Shown here piece after piece: positions 13,446 through 24,500 of a stretch of 60,000 bases of DNA. Source of the DNA: Symbiodinium natans (lineage: Eukaryota > Sar > Dinophyceae > Suessiales > Symbiodiniaceae). Positions within the stretch are counted from its first letter, which is position 1; the number at the start of each line of letters is the position of its first letter. The stretch is taken from the NCBI GenBank assembly GCA_905221605.1, contig CAJNDS010002496.1:228501-288500 (forward strand), written 5' to 3'. Both the position numbers and the translations under genes were made by a program. The notes under the pieces were generated by a model. The model saw nothing but the letters and a program-made list of their open reading frames with translations. It was not told the origin of the DNA and did no database searches.

Positions 13446-14208
13446 CTATGAGAAGTACTCCACGAAAATAAGTAGACTCTTCAGAGGCTTTGGAATCCGT
13501 GTTCGATCCACGTAGAATCTTGGCGAGCCCAGATGGCGAGCTCTGAGGCTCTTCGAACGCAGGATTGCTTTAGGTCCTTCTATCCTTTCTACATCCTCGC
13601 ATAGTGTAAACTTCCACTGTGAGGCTCTGTACTCGCAGTTGAAAGGACTGGGTTGTGCAGTCTGTGTCATAAGACCCATCAAGCGTAGCCTCTCGCGATC
13701 TGTCAGCCAGCTCTTATCTTGCTCAGGAGGATGTACGCACGCAATTGGCGCGACCGAGGCGTGCACAGACTCCTTTATCTGGTCTCTCCCTGTTTGTACT
13801 CCATCTTGCTGAGCTGAGGCCAAGGGTTACAGCAAAGGCCGGGTTCGAGGCACAGCTTGGGAGCAAACGGGCCGAGATTTTTGCCAGAAGAGTGTGGTTT
13901 TGCAATGTTTTGCATGTACAGTGCAGTGTACCTGATTGTACCATCGCCCCTTGCTTCCGAAGGAGCGCCTTCACTGGGTAGTGGCTTGAGGCATGGAATG
14001 CCGACGAGAAAAGGTTTTGCGGGGCATTGTTTCATGCCGCAGAGTGCGGAGGCCACTTGATGAGTTGACTGCAGAGACAGGGCCTCAGAGAGCGGGAGAG
14101 GGGAACGAGACGAAGGCGCAAGGAAGGCTTTAAATTGAATGTCTAAGAACGATCCATGTACTTGCGTTACATACAGTTGCATACAGCACAGAGCATCGCA
14201 ACTACAGG
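13446..14208. other. No clear exon
   Basis: A frame after CGCAG at about 13561 reads NFHCEALYSQLKGLGCAV without stops for some 90 codons but lacks a start or defined borders, so it is only a weak exon candidate. A T-arm-like hairpin near 13497-13513 was considered and rejected as a tRNA. Confidence 0.3.
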
Positions 14209-14798
14209 TTCGCGAGAAGACACGGTGTCGTGGACCCTCGAGACACAGGCGCAGCCCACAATCCCTGCCAAGAGGTCGAGCAATGTGCATTGGTCTTTGC
14301 AGGGAGGAGCACCCATGTCGCCCATGCAAACGCAAATGGCTGGGCAAAGAGATCTGACGCGAGACCTGACGAGGTTGATACTTGGCAATGCTCGGCATGA
14401 CTTGCATATCTTGAGCCGCCGTGCTTTATGAACATCCAAATCTTTAAGGCAGATTGCGGTACCAACGCTGGTGCTGCGCTTCTGCGAATGCTCAAGGCAC
14501 CATCAGAACGCGTCGCAGTGCCACTCTCTTCCCATGTTCACTGTGTTCACGCAGGTGAGTGAGATTGCGAAAACATGGTGAAAGCATGATGTCGCAGCTT
14601 GACAATTCACCTCAGGGCAATGACTTCGACAGCTCGGCAGCATCTGCATCCTATTCGGGCTACTTGCGGCAGGAGGACCGACAGGAATACCCAGACTACC
14701 AGGAGTACGACGACTGGAGCTGGCAGGGCTGGGGCTGGTCTGGCTGGAATGACTGGAAGGCCTGGGTTGCGAACTCGTGTCAAAACTTGCCAGAATAG
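14209..14798 (+). CDS. Three exons of a low-complexity gene
   Basis: Exon a, about 14209-14375, reads REDTVSWTLETQAQPTIP and MSPMQTQMAGQRDLTRDL. Exon b, 14454-14552, begins after AAGGCAG and ends before a canonical GTGAGTGAG donor; it reads NAGAALLRMLKAPSERVAV and is the only part that looks like a folded domain. Exon c, about 14583-14798, is rich in Asp, Tyr and Trp (QEYPDYQEYDDWSWQGWGW), ending at TAG or at an earlier donor. Asp/Tyr/Trp-rich tracts of this kind are typical of disordered, prion-like segments in RNA-associated proteins. That role is an inference from composition only. Confidence 0.45.
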
Positions 14799-14921
14799 AG
14801 CGAAGAGAGAATGATACAGTAGGGTAGAAAGACGGCCGATCGTGGACTTCTTGTTTAAGTTCCCATTTTCTTCGTGGTCTTGCCGATGGGTGGCGGAGGT
14901 CGTGAAGTGCGTATTCTTACT

Positions 14922-14922
<1 letters not shown>

Positions 14923-14976
<54 letters not shown>
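14923..14976. repeat. TG microsatellite
   Basis: (TG)n of about 26 units, followed by CCCGTG. It lies between two exon groups, probably in an intron. Confidence 0.95.
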
Positions 14977-14979
<3 letters not shown>

Positions 14980-15854
14980 GTGTGCCGAGATTGGCAGCTA
15001 GCCAGCTAGCCGAAGTATGTCGAATCATTGATCCAGACCTTGAGTTCTTTATCTGCAGCCATCGTCGGGATGATTTTGGGCATCATCGGGGACGAGAATC
15101 ATACACGGACTCAAGACCTGTTCTATGTATTCATGCCGAGCGCAGCAAGCCAAGCTAGATGCCAGGAATGGCCGTACACGGTTGGTTCGCATTTCCAACT
15201 CCCGTGACTAATCGTGGTTGCATGTGGCTGGGCACCAGCTGGTAAGCACTTGGGAGTCTTATCTGATGAAGCAAGGCTAGCCAGGTCCGGCACTAGACAA
15301 TGCACTGCATGCTGCCGACTTTGATTTCCAGACAGAAATTCAATGAAAGTCAGGCTTCGCAAGATTTGATTACACGCTGATGCTGTGCACTGTTACACTT
15401 TCATAATTCGTTCTCACTTCACTACATCTTCGGAGTTCCCTCGGTCTCTCATAATCCGTGCACTTGGCCAAAGTTGCCCAAACACCGTTTTTGAGGTTTT
15501 TTGGGTCTACCATGGTCTGCCCAATTCTGACCCCGGACGCAAGCGGAGCATGACTCTGGCCAAGTCATGACGAACGAGCAAGAACGATCATGACGAACGA
15601 GCCCCGCCAGTGTTACTGATTGGCTGCCAAGGAATATTCCTTTGAGAGCTGTCAGGTCAGCGAAGGACCAACATGGTCTGATTCTACAGGGAGCAGACGC
15701 CATGGCCTTGGCAAGGGCAGCCATAGGGCAGCAAGGATGAGCTCACGTGCGATGGACGAGCGGTTCCTGTCTTCTAGAGCTCAGCAGAGCCTGTAGAGTC
15801 CGCTCTCGCGCCTCTTTGCAGCCTGTCCACGGCTACATGATTGCTCTCTGCAGG

Positions 15855-16920
15855 TGATTTCGATCGGGCTCCGCAACTTCAGGCACCGGCAGAGGTCTAC
15901 GAAAGTTCCCACCGCAACTACGAGACATTTGAAAGCTTCAACCAGGCTGGGTTGGAGAGTGCTGTCGCAGGCAGAGTGTCACCGGTCATGTGCTCCAGTG
16001 GCAGGCACAGCCAGAGTTTGCATCCCTGGCACTCGCCTCAGTCAACGTGCCTACTGCTTTCGAAGCTCGCTGCCGCTTCTCTCGGTGCGTGTTAAGGCTG
16101 ATATTTCAAGCAACACAAAGCGGTTCGTGGAGGCTTCGTATGGCACTGAAGCACTTGCCTCAGCTTTGGGATTGGTGGACTTTCTTTGCGTCTAGGAGGT
16201 GAAGCATGAGGAAAAACGGGAGACAGTGGAGCCTCACACTCTGAGGAAAGACCAGGTACATCATCACAGGGATGGTCTGCATCGACTTCGTCGAGTTCCG
16301 GCCCAAGGAATTATGGCAACATCTCAAACCCTAGCTACAGCAGAGACGCAAGCGAATCCTTCCTTCCCTTCTCGGCTTTCCCTGAGCATGGCCCGTACGG
16401 GGTCGGCGATGGTGTGCCAAATTGCATGCACACACAAGCGAATTTCTCTGCAATGGGAACTAACGCAAGCATGAGCACGGGAGCAGCGCCAGGCTCCTTA
16501 AGCGCTCACCAGTGGGTGCAGAATGCCCCTGATGCCCCCAAGCACTACGGGGCCGCGATTCCAGCAGCTCCAGCTTTTCCTCCTCCTCCTCCCCAAACTC
16601 CTCCTCCTCCCCAAAATCACCTCCAGCACCAAGCACAGCACCAGCAGCAACAAAGCCAGGGCCTCGGACATGACAGCTTGGGCGGCTTGGGCGGCTTGGG
16701 CGGCTTGGACTCTTCCCCACTGGGATTTCCAATCCCAGAGACGGCTTTGCACTTGGACACCTTGGACACCTTGGACACTTGTTCCAGGGAGGCAAGTGAT
16801 CTATGTGATCTCAGTGATCTCACTTTCTCGACGAGCGATGTGAAGAAAGAGTGGCACTCGCGACGGGAGCTCCTTGCCATGCGGCCACCACACTGTGCAC
16901 AGGAGTCGGCCAGAGAGTAG
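15855..16920 (+). CDS. Exons of a Ser/Pro/Gln/Gly-rich protein
   Basis: An exon from 15855 after CTCTGCAG reads FDRAPQLQAPAEVYESSH and NYETFESFNQAGLESAV. A second stretch at about 16006-16083 reads AQPEFASLALASVNVPTAF and ends before GTGCGT. A long final exon runs from 16270 (after ATCACAG) to TAG 16918-16920, about 216 codons. It is Ser-rich at first (GWSASTSSSSGPRNYGN), then has PPPPPQTPPPP, a His/Gln tract, GLGGLGGL and a repeated HLDTLDTLDT, and ends in a charged segment. Several introns here are 80-190 bases. The composition is that of a disordered, possibly condensate-forming protein; no catalytic domain is visible. Confidence 0.55.
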
Positions 16921-16976
16921 AACAACGTATAACAGTGTAGAACAATGTGAACAATGTAGAACAATGTAGAACAGAG
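16921..16976. repeat. Short tandem repeat after the stop codon
   Basis: Five imperfect copies of a unit close to AACAATGTAG directly follow the stop at 16920. Confidence 0.75.
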
Positions 16977-16978
16977 TT

Positions 16979-17232
16979 TGAAGGTGTTTGACAATGACAT
17001 GCACGAGCATGCAGGAGAAGCTTCCTGGTATGCCATCGACGAAAATGATGGTGTTTCTGTTGCAAGATGTGACTGTGATGCTGTAGGCTGTATGTCCATT
17101 TTGTGTACTCCTGCCACAGTGCCACAGTGTGTGTTGCAGGATATCGGGGAGGGACGCGGGGCTGATGAGCAAGACCTTGTGCCGCTACCGCCTGGGCCAC
17201 GAGACCGGAGCAAAGCAGGGATCTCGGCGTGA
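16979..17232 (+). CDS. Acidic exon pair, possible C-terminal region
   Basis: One frame reads KVFDNDMHEHAGEASWYAI and DENDGVSVARCDCDA, then, after TGTTGCAG near 17139, DIGEGRGADEQDLVPLP and a TGA at 17230-17232. Both halves look like protein. The middle piece probably is an intron that happens to keep the frame. This could be a separate gene or an alternative 3' end of the preceding one. Confidence 0.35.
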
Positions 17233-17834
17233 TGTTGGTGATGTTGTGCCCCGGTCAAAATTGAGAAAAATTGAGGAAGTTTCGGAAAGTGTGCTTTTTG
17301 AAAGGTTGGAGCACTGCCTTGCGTTCGGTCCTCAGCTGATCCTGGTCAGTCTGGGTCTCAGAGCCCGCGTTGGAGAGGCGCCTGGGAGTTCGGCTTCCCC
17401 GTCGCTGCTCCCATCAAGCTCCAGAGAGACTCAAGAGACGCAGGTCAATGCCTTTCCTGAGCTTGCCTCAGGGCCTGTTGGCCTAAGTGCTGCGCACATT
17501 CTCGCACATCCTCACTCTTCACTACGCTTGTCCAGTTGTTTGCAGCGGAGGAAGCTCGGGTCTATTCTCGAGGATTCAGCAAGCCACGGCCTCATCAAAG
17601 GCCAACTTCAAAGCGAAAGAAACAAAGACTCCTCGAAACAGTTCAGATCAAGTCAGCCTTTTCACTGAGGTGGTTTGCTCCTCAGAGCACCATGCAGCAA
17701 AGTGCTTTCACCACGAGCATCGCAACGCATGAGGCAGTCACACACGCGTGAATCTGGCTCTAGCCTAGTAAAATGTATACTAGAATAGGTATCTTGGCCA
17801 CCTGTACATCTGTGAGAGGCTGGCTTGTCCACAG

Positions 17835-17896
17835 ATGCAGGAAGTGGTCTCGATGAGTCCAGCGAGGACGAGGTGCATGTGGCCAAGCGTTTCTAG
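17835..17896 (+). CDS. Short terminal exon
   Basis: After the acceptor TTGTCCACAG the frame reads (D)AGSGLDESSEDEVHVAKRF and stops at TAG 17894-17896. The strong acidic/Ser pattern and exact acceptor support a last exon. Upstream partner candidates at 17536-17750 (ARVYSRGFSKPRPHQRP) are plausible but unproven. Confidence 0.5.
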
Positions 17897-18500
17897 AGGT
17901 GGGTAGTCAGAACGGAAGTGCTGCTTCGAGGCCACAAAATGAGCAGCCAAAGTGGATGCCAGCAAAGTGAAAGGTGTGATCCGACCCAGTTGAGACTTCG
18001 TGTGTTTTTTTTGTTGCAGTTGTCCTGCTGCACGTACCCTTGTACATAGCTTGCAGCCGCATGCCGACGGCATGCAAATGGCGGCACTGTTTCACCACAG
18101 ACCCACGGTGTCCACACACTTTGTTTTTTTCTCCTTGTACGATGATCGTGCTCTACTGCGCACCTATTTTTAAGCAGCGGTGCACCAAACTGTCCGAAAT
18201 TGTCGGTGCTTTCCTACCCTCAGGAAGCACCGGCCTCCATGACTGTTGGAGGCATGTGGAGGTCACGGCATGAATTCAGCACCGGCCTCCGGTGACTGGC
18301 ACATGGGGCGACCGAGCAACACCGTGATACTGGATGTATAGGATAAGTCGGATACATCCGGAGGTCCTGCCCACGATGGCCGCAGAAGTACAGCTCAAGT
18401 CTGTGGCAACTGGCATCACAAACTCACAGCCTATAGATACAATAGACTTGTAGCTGCAGCCTCCCTCAAGTCCTGAAAGATTCCATTACATGTCCTGATC

Positions 18501-18791
18501 ATGTCCTACTGCAAGTCCAAAGGTGCTTGCCTCACGGTTCCAGGAACGGAAAAAGCGTGCGGAAACGCCTCCTTCGTTCGGGGCTTCTCGGTGCTTGGGG
18601 ACTTCATGCGTCTTTCCCGTTGTAAAAGGGCTGCGGCTGCGAAGCGGGTGGTAGACACGGTGTTATTGTTGCCGCCTCGGCTCGACCAGCAACTTAACGC
18701 AAATATGAGAGTCTTGGCAACTCAAGTCTGTTCAGCACCTGTGAAATGTGTTTCATGTCTCATAAAGCCAGTCTCTTGGTGGCCTCAATGA
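18501..18791 (+). CDS. ATG-started ORF, 96 codons, doubtful
   Basis: An intact frame from ATG to TGA with balanced composition (for example VVDTVLLLPPRLDQQLN) and eight cysteines. It lacks clear splice signals and neighbours of similar type; the rest of 17897-18874 shows nothing. It could be a small intronless gene or a chance frame. Confidence 0.25.
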   Translation: MSYCKSKGACLTVPGTEKACGNASFVRGFSVLGDFMRLSRCKRAAAAKRVVDTVLLLPPRLDQQLNANMRVLATQVCSAPVKCVSCLIKPVSWWPQ

Positions 18792-18874
18792 AAAGCGCAG
18801 ATCATTGTCATAGGACACGCGCCGCAAGTTACCAGCTGTAGCTTAGGGTTGCAGGCTTCAAGCCACTTGATGCA

Positions 18875-19171
18875 ATGGATGATGATGATGATGCTGATGC
18901 AGCTCTCGAAAAGTTCTTCGAGGAGGAAGTCGATTTAGTAGGTTGGCAGATTTCTTGACGTGCCATGTCACGATGTGAAGCAAACACCTTGGATCTGAGA
19001 GGGGAGAATCAGTTGTAGTTGCCCAAGCCTGTCCAGGATGCTCTGCTGGAGGCACTACAGGATGCTCCAGACATGGAAGCCCAAGCAGAGGCCTTCAAGG
19101 ACCGCCATAGCTCCCGCTATTCAGCCGCTATTCTGCTGCCGGTGCCTGGAGATTCCGATGCTTTTGCTTAG
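18875..19171 (+). CDS. Small acidic protein, two exons
   Basis: ATG 18875 opens MDDDDDADAALEKFFEEEV, ending after codon 21 (exon 18875-18937) at a GTAGGT donor. The intron 18938-19018 (81 bases) ends GTTGTAG. Exon 2, 19019-19171, joins in phase 0 and gives LPKPVQDALLEALQDAPD ... SAAILLPVPGDSDAFA with stop TAG 19169-19171, a protein of 71 residues. Both exons are strongly protein-like, and an in-frame stop lies directly upstream of exon 2, which supports the splice. It looks like a small helical acidic factor; no family was recognised. A nearby alternative 3' exon (GLETEGREELYKAENMPT after TTTGCAG, about 19180-19245) may belong to a longer isoform. Confidence 0.6.
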
Positions 19172-19645
19172 ATTTGCAGGCTCGGTCCGAGGGCTCGAGA
19201 CAGAAGGACGAGAAGAGCTCTACAAGGCCGAGAACATGCCGACGTAGCGACCAGTTGCAGCAGCCTCTGTGTCTCTCGCTCACTCCCTGTCTCTCGCTCC
19301 CTCTTCCTCTCTCTCGCTCTCTCTGTGTCTGGGCTTTGCAGGAGTGAGGGTCCTCAAACCAAAGCGGGCTTGCAGATGCGAGCAACTGCTTCTGCGGCGC
19401 AGGCGCGCCCTTGGAAGCTGCTGTCGTTTTGCATCCGTTGCTGTTGAAGCTGTTCGGCTTCTCTCGTGGCCGGAAGCAGGATTCGCTCTGATGTTTTGTA
19501 TCCGTGCTCTCTTCATCTAATATCTCAGCTTTATTTCAACCATGAATTTTTTTACACCCGATGTACCGCTGCGTGCATTCTATGTTAAATACGTAGGAAT
19601 GATTGCGAAGCACGTTCTGCACCTCCCCTTCTCCCCCCTCACCAA

Positions 19646-19837
19646 ATGGACACACAGAACCTGGACGGGCCTGACGACTCTGCTTCATTCATTTTGCTCT
19701 GGTTCTTTCCTGTGCTCGCTGGCATGTCGGGTTACAACGGCTGCAGGGTCACAGCTATGTCGCCAGGAGCTGTGATTCTCTCAAAGTCGCTTTGGCACCT
19801 CAAACACTACAAAGGCCAAGAGGAGCTCAACACCTGA
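19646..19837 (+). CDS. Small ORF with one membrane span
   Basis: ATG 19646 to TGA, 63 residues: an acidic start (MDTQNLDGPDDSASF), a hydrophobic segment (ILLWFFPVLAGMSGY) and a basic tail. It could be a complete small membrane protein or an exon. Pyrimidine-rich DNA at 19260-19330 precedes it. No family was recognised. Confidence 0.35.
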   Translation: MDTQNLDGPDDSASFILLWFFPVLAGMSGYNGCRVTAMSPGAVILSKSLWHLKHYKGQEELNT

Positions 19838-21022
19838 GGAGCCAGCTGTTATCAGTGGAGCACCAACATCCCATGCGTTGCGCTTCAATCAAGCCAGGTC
19901 ACAGATGCTCAGGTTTATGCCGTCTTTGTGTCATTCTGCACGGACGCCGATGCCGCGCGCTTCACTGACGCGGTATGTATTAGACATTTAATTCCATTGT
20001 ATGGTGCCGCGGTACATATGGCCTGCATGTTGACCTTGAAGCTGCAAAGGGCGATTGTGAAGACAAACTTCGGGCCTGCCAAAACCTTCCAGAGATCTTT
20101 AGCTGTACTTCTAGAAATCTAGATTTTCTTTTCGTGCAAGAGTCCGAGTCGAATAAACGGTCCGCGTCATCCCCTCGCCTCGTGAAGAACGCAGATCCTG
20201 ATCCAAAAGCGCAAGCCAGACATTTGAGGCCACTGCAACACGCAAAGCAAGGGCAAGCGGAATCGCCCAAAGCTCGATGGCAAACCCGGTCAACTTTACC
20301 ACCATGGCAATCACGGCATCTGACACACTGCGCAAGTGGACTTTTGATCCTCTTGAGCCAAACACAAAACAGCCGACCAGCTTCCGCAAAAGCATCTAGT
20401 CGCAGCTACCTTGACAGAGTCTTTAAGGCATTCCTGCTTAGCCTTAGCTGAACCGTTCTCAAGTGCTCTGCTTTGCTTTGCGACGAAAGCTTCCATTTAG
20501 CGCTCAAACTTCTGCTGGGCGGACCAGCCGACCTACACGCACAGGCAAGCGGAGCCAAGCACACCGACGAGGGTTCCATGCCTCTGATTCTCTGAAAAGT
20601 GTACGAGTGGGAATATGACAAATCATGAAAATCAAAGTGGATCTATGTGAATCTATGTGAATCTATGTGAATCTATGTGAATATATGTGCATTATGTGAA
20701 TATGTCATATATACCGCCATCGCCTGAGATTTGCAGGCATCCCGCGAGCCTGCGGGGCCTGGGCATGGCTCTGCGCCCCAGAGCTTCGACGTGGAGGCGC
20801 CCGGAGCGCCCGGAGCGCCCGGACCCGGCCGGCGCAGAGCGAAGGGACGGTCCTGGCGCGGCCGCTGGGCAAAAGAGCTGGAGCTGGGCCGAGTCTTCGA
20901 GTCATCTTAGGACTATTTAGGACTCAGAGTCTTTGAATGTAGGTCCGAGCTGAGCTCGATTCAGCTGCTTTGCTTTAGGCCCTTTAAAGGCTGCTGTTGA
21001 CATCTGTTGACCTTCAGGTACC
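19838..21022. other. Mostly non-coding; tandem repeat and weak exon candidates
   Basis: The unit ATCTATGTGA repeats four times at about 20643-20684. A frame at about 20134-20290 (SESNKRSASSPRLVKNADP) and a GC-rich frame at 20770-20910 (FDVEAPGAPGAPGPGRRR) are possible exons without defined borders. Nothing else stands out. Confidence 0.35.
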
Positions 21023-21556
21023 ATGGCCGTCATTCTAGTAAGCCTGGTCATCTGGGCTATACTTATGGCCATCTGGAGTCCAGCAGAGCTGTGGCCACAC
21101 GTTCCCGAAGTTTCAGTGGCTACCGAGGGGCTGGTGAAGGCAGGGTCTCTTGAAGCAGTTTCTATCCCAATCTCTCTCTCCTTCAGATGCGATGCATGCC
21201 ATGCTTCGAAGGAGATGGCAAGAAACACACCACGACCGATCCAGCTGCCTGGGCACAGCTCCGCGAACGAGACCCGTGCTGCTGGCCCTCGTGCCCGCGT
21301 GAATGTGTCCTGGTCGTCGCTGGACATATCTGGCAATGCCACCGATGCAGTTGCAGAAAACTCCACAGGCCTGCCCAAAGCGTCTCTGATGTTCCCGGGT
21401 GTGGATGCATTCATGTCGACCACGCCGCAGGTGGAGGGCGTCCAGTACCTTTCCGTCGCAAGGGCCGGCGTGTTGATGGCATTGGCCATTGAGAGCGTGT
21501 TCCCAGCAGAAAGTGACGCTGTGCTTCCCCTTCCGCTTCATGCTGCCACTTCTTAA
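21023..21556 (+). CDS. Candidate N-terminal exon(s) with signal anchor
   Basis: ATG 21023 (just after an AG at CCTTCAG, then GTACC) opens [19 protein letters not shown], a hydrophobic signal or anchor. A Ser/Thr-rich tail follows with several glycosylation sequons (NET, NVS, NAT, NST) and stays open to TAA at 21556. A donor at CGCAG/GTGGAG (about 21430) may end it sooner. It may be the start of the giant surface protein or a small separate membrane protein. Confidence 0.4.
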   Translation: MAVILVSLVIWAILMAIWSPAELWPHVPEVSVATEGLVKAGSLEAVSIPISLSFRCDACHASKEMARNTPRPIQLPGHSSANETRAAGPRARVNVSWSSLDISGNATDAVAENSTGLPKASLMFPGVDAFMSTTPQVEGVQYLSVARAGVLMALAIESVFPAESDAVLPLPLHAATS

Positions 21557-24500
21557 GGTGCATCTGTGGAGTGAGCGGGTGCTTGACTTCACCATACGCC
21601 GCGGGCATTTGTGCTCAAACCCAGGCCATGTGCCGAGCGGCTGAACTTGTAGCAGACGGTGCCAGACGTGTGAGGTGCAGATGTGAAGGGCGTATACAGG
21701 ATGGACCTCTCGAGTCCCTCGAGCCTCGGCAACGTGAGGCACTTGGGACGTCGCGTGCGCTGTGTGCTTGGCATCTTGTGAGGCCAGGCTCTAGAGACCC
21801 ATCGCCAGATGAACACGGCGAGAAGGGTATGGCACAGGTCCTTGCCCGGTGTTGGGCACGAAGATGGGGCAGAGGCAAGGGCAAGGTGCCAAGGAGAAAG
21901 ACACGCTGGACAAGCTTTCCTTCGTGGCTTGCCTGCTGGTTTCGCTACTGTTTCACCTGGCCTTTCATCTTCCTCATCCTCCAGACTGGGGCTGCAACCC
22001 CTCTGGTGGTGTCATTGACATTTCAGCAAGGAGTCTTACCTTTGGAAATCAATGTGCCTACCAACGTTTCAGCTGAAGACATCCGGCTTGATTCAGAGGC
22101 CTGGTTGAAATGACGCACGGAGTCTGCACCCGCACGTGCTAGTCACCAGCCATTGCTGGCCGCTCATCGCGGCCGATGCACTCCAAGCCGTACGCGTGCA
22201 GGTGCGCATCATCTTTGATGAAGACATCGTGTTGCAGTCTTCTGGGCGGGCCTGGGCCTGTGGACGGCTGCGCTCTTGTGATCTCTTGTGTGTGACGCCA
22301 TGGATCTGGAGGTTACGCTCTTTGATGGCGTGAACTACACCGCCTTTGGATTGGGCAGTGGGGCTGTGCCACGCTGAGGTTGAAGTTTGTTGGGGGAAAA
22401 GTTTGAAAAACCATATCCTCCCTGACACTCAGGTCATATCCGCGAATGATTCCAGCCAGTTGGTGCTGAACGAGGGAAACTCGGATGCCACCTTCTTGAC
22501 TGAGTTTGTCGGCTATTACCTGACAATTGATGCCGGCACCGTGTCGGGGCCTTTCTCGCCTTTCTAGGAAGGAGAAGTAATTGTAAACGCTTGCGCGCAC
22601 CGCCTCGGCAGCCGGGCCGGCCCCAGGACAGGAAAGGAGGAAAAAGGGTTTCGCAAAAAGGGGCAGAGGGGTGGGGGGGGGGTGGGGGGGGGGGGTGGGG
22701 GGGGGGGGGTTGGGGGGGGGGTGGGGGGGGGGGTGGGGGGGGGTGGGGGGGGGGTGGGGGTGGGGGGGGGTTTTTGAGGAATTTCCCTGTAGGAGCCACC
22801 GAGAGGCAGGACCCTCCACAGCGTCGGTTTGCAGCTCCTCCAAGCGATTGGGGGGGGTCCCACAGGGCGGGGGGGGGGGGGGGGGGGGTGGCGTTACAAA
22901 ATTGGGCATGGGGAAGGGTTGGGTTCGGGGGAAGGAGGCCCGATCCGGGTCTGCTTGTTCCAGACGCTTCTCGGCAGGAAGCCGAGGCGAATATTAGAGA
23001 ACACATGAACGAGGGGGGCAGTGTTGGCTCTGACAAGGTGGTAGTGAGTGGCTCAGTGACCGAGGCGAAGTGCTGGCAGCGGTCTTCCGAATGCATTCTT
23101 CCAGTATACTTTCTCCACGGGCGACTTTACGCCGCCCAGCTTGGTCTCGCTGCTTCCTTCCCATCAAGAGCCAAGCCGCAGCCTGAATTCGACAGTGTTA
23201 GACACTTTGTGTTTCAAGAGGACGAGCCATTTGCAGTCTTAACCGGTCAAACAATGTAGGATACTTCGTTTTGACGTTCTTGAACATACAGAGACTTAGA
23301 TCAGACCCAGAGCATTCCAGAGCTGGGCAAGATGTGGACCTTGATCCCAGTCAGGGTGTGAAAAGATCTGTAAATGCAGCCATTCGTCATTTCAGCGTCA
23401 TTGGTGCTTCGCTTACGCTGGCTTGGTCAATCTTGCTATACATCGCTGCGAAGCTACTTTATTGCTCTCCAAGTGGAGAGCTCGTTTACAAGAAATGTCT
23501 CAAACGGAATGTTCTCAGCTAGCAAGGACAGTGCAGGTTAGCATTGATTGGCTCCACTGCTTGTAGAAGCAGATTCAGGTTTATTGAAATCTTCCATGGG
23601 AGTGTCATGTTGTTGAAGCATGTCCCGGCTAGATGCTTTGGTGTCGTTTTTCACATGCAGACACTCTGCCAAGGTGCCGACCCCGACGACAGCATCAACT
23701 TGACGTTCTCAGAGGAAGTTGAAGCATCTCCCGATGGGAGCAAGGCAGTTCTATCAGTTCTGCAAGCCTGCTTTTGTGGCTTTCGTGAGTGCTACGCGCG
23801 ACCTTTGGTCCAGGTTGTCACCATCCAAAATTTATACACCGGTGCAAGCACCAGTATGGCCTGCAAGTCGAACTCAGTGGCGGAAGCCTCACGTCCTGAA
23901 TGTGTCAAGCTGTGTTGCCTCATCAGCTTTGCACCTGACAAAGGTTCTTGAATACAACAGCGCCATAGTGGACCCAGCCGGTTTCACAGTCTACTGCCAA
24001 CGGTACGAAGTGGCCTGGCGATACCGGGCATACTTTTGCCCATACGCGTCTATGATCTACTGTTGCATTTCCTATTCAGAGGTATTGGCCCTGTATGGAA
24101 AGGAAATTCGATGCACGCCACCTCCTATTCTGCAGTCAAGGTTGCATATAGCGCCGGATGCTTCCGTGATCTGTCAGCTTCTCAGAACGAAGCGGCAGCA
24201 TTGCCGGCAGGCGGGCCAGCAAGCTTTCTCGTCTGCAACCTGGTGTTGTGTCATGAGTCATGCTGTGTCGAATCAATGTTCTCCCACAGTTCTCCCAGAG
24301 GTGCCTATGTCTTCGAAACGTCATGCATCACTGGCTTCAGTCCGCCCAACAACGGTCAAGATTTTGCTTTGGATGGCAGCCTCGTGATCAACTTCAGCGA
24401 GGCGGGTTTCCTCTTCGTGGGTACAATGCTGTACTTCTGCCGCAACTTCTGCGTGTGTAGTTGCGTGTAGTTGTGTGTGGTTCGCAGATTGCAGGCCGTT

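Noticed and set aside
13497-13513. Possible tRNA T-arm (GTTCGATCC with a 4-base-pair stem)
   Set aside because: No matching acceptor stem, D-arm or anticodon arm could be laid out upstream.
20352-20362. Reverse-strand match to the spliced leader (CTTGAGCCAAA)
   Set aside because: Only 11 bases match and the next bases diverge; such a match is expected by chance.
22313-23096. Pro-rich - strand frames and Gly-rich + strand frames
   Set aside because: Produced by the G-run cluster; only the downstream [12 protein letters not shown] stretch looks like protein.
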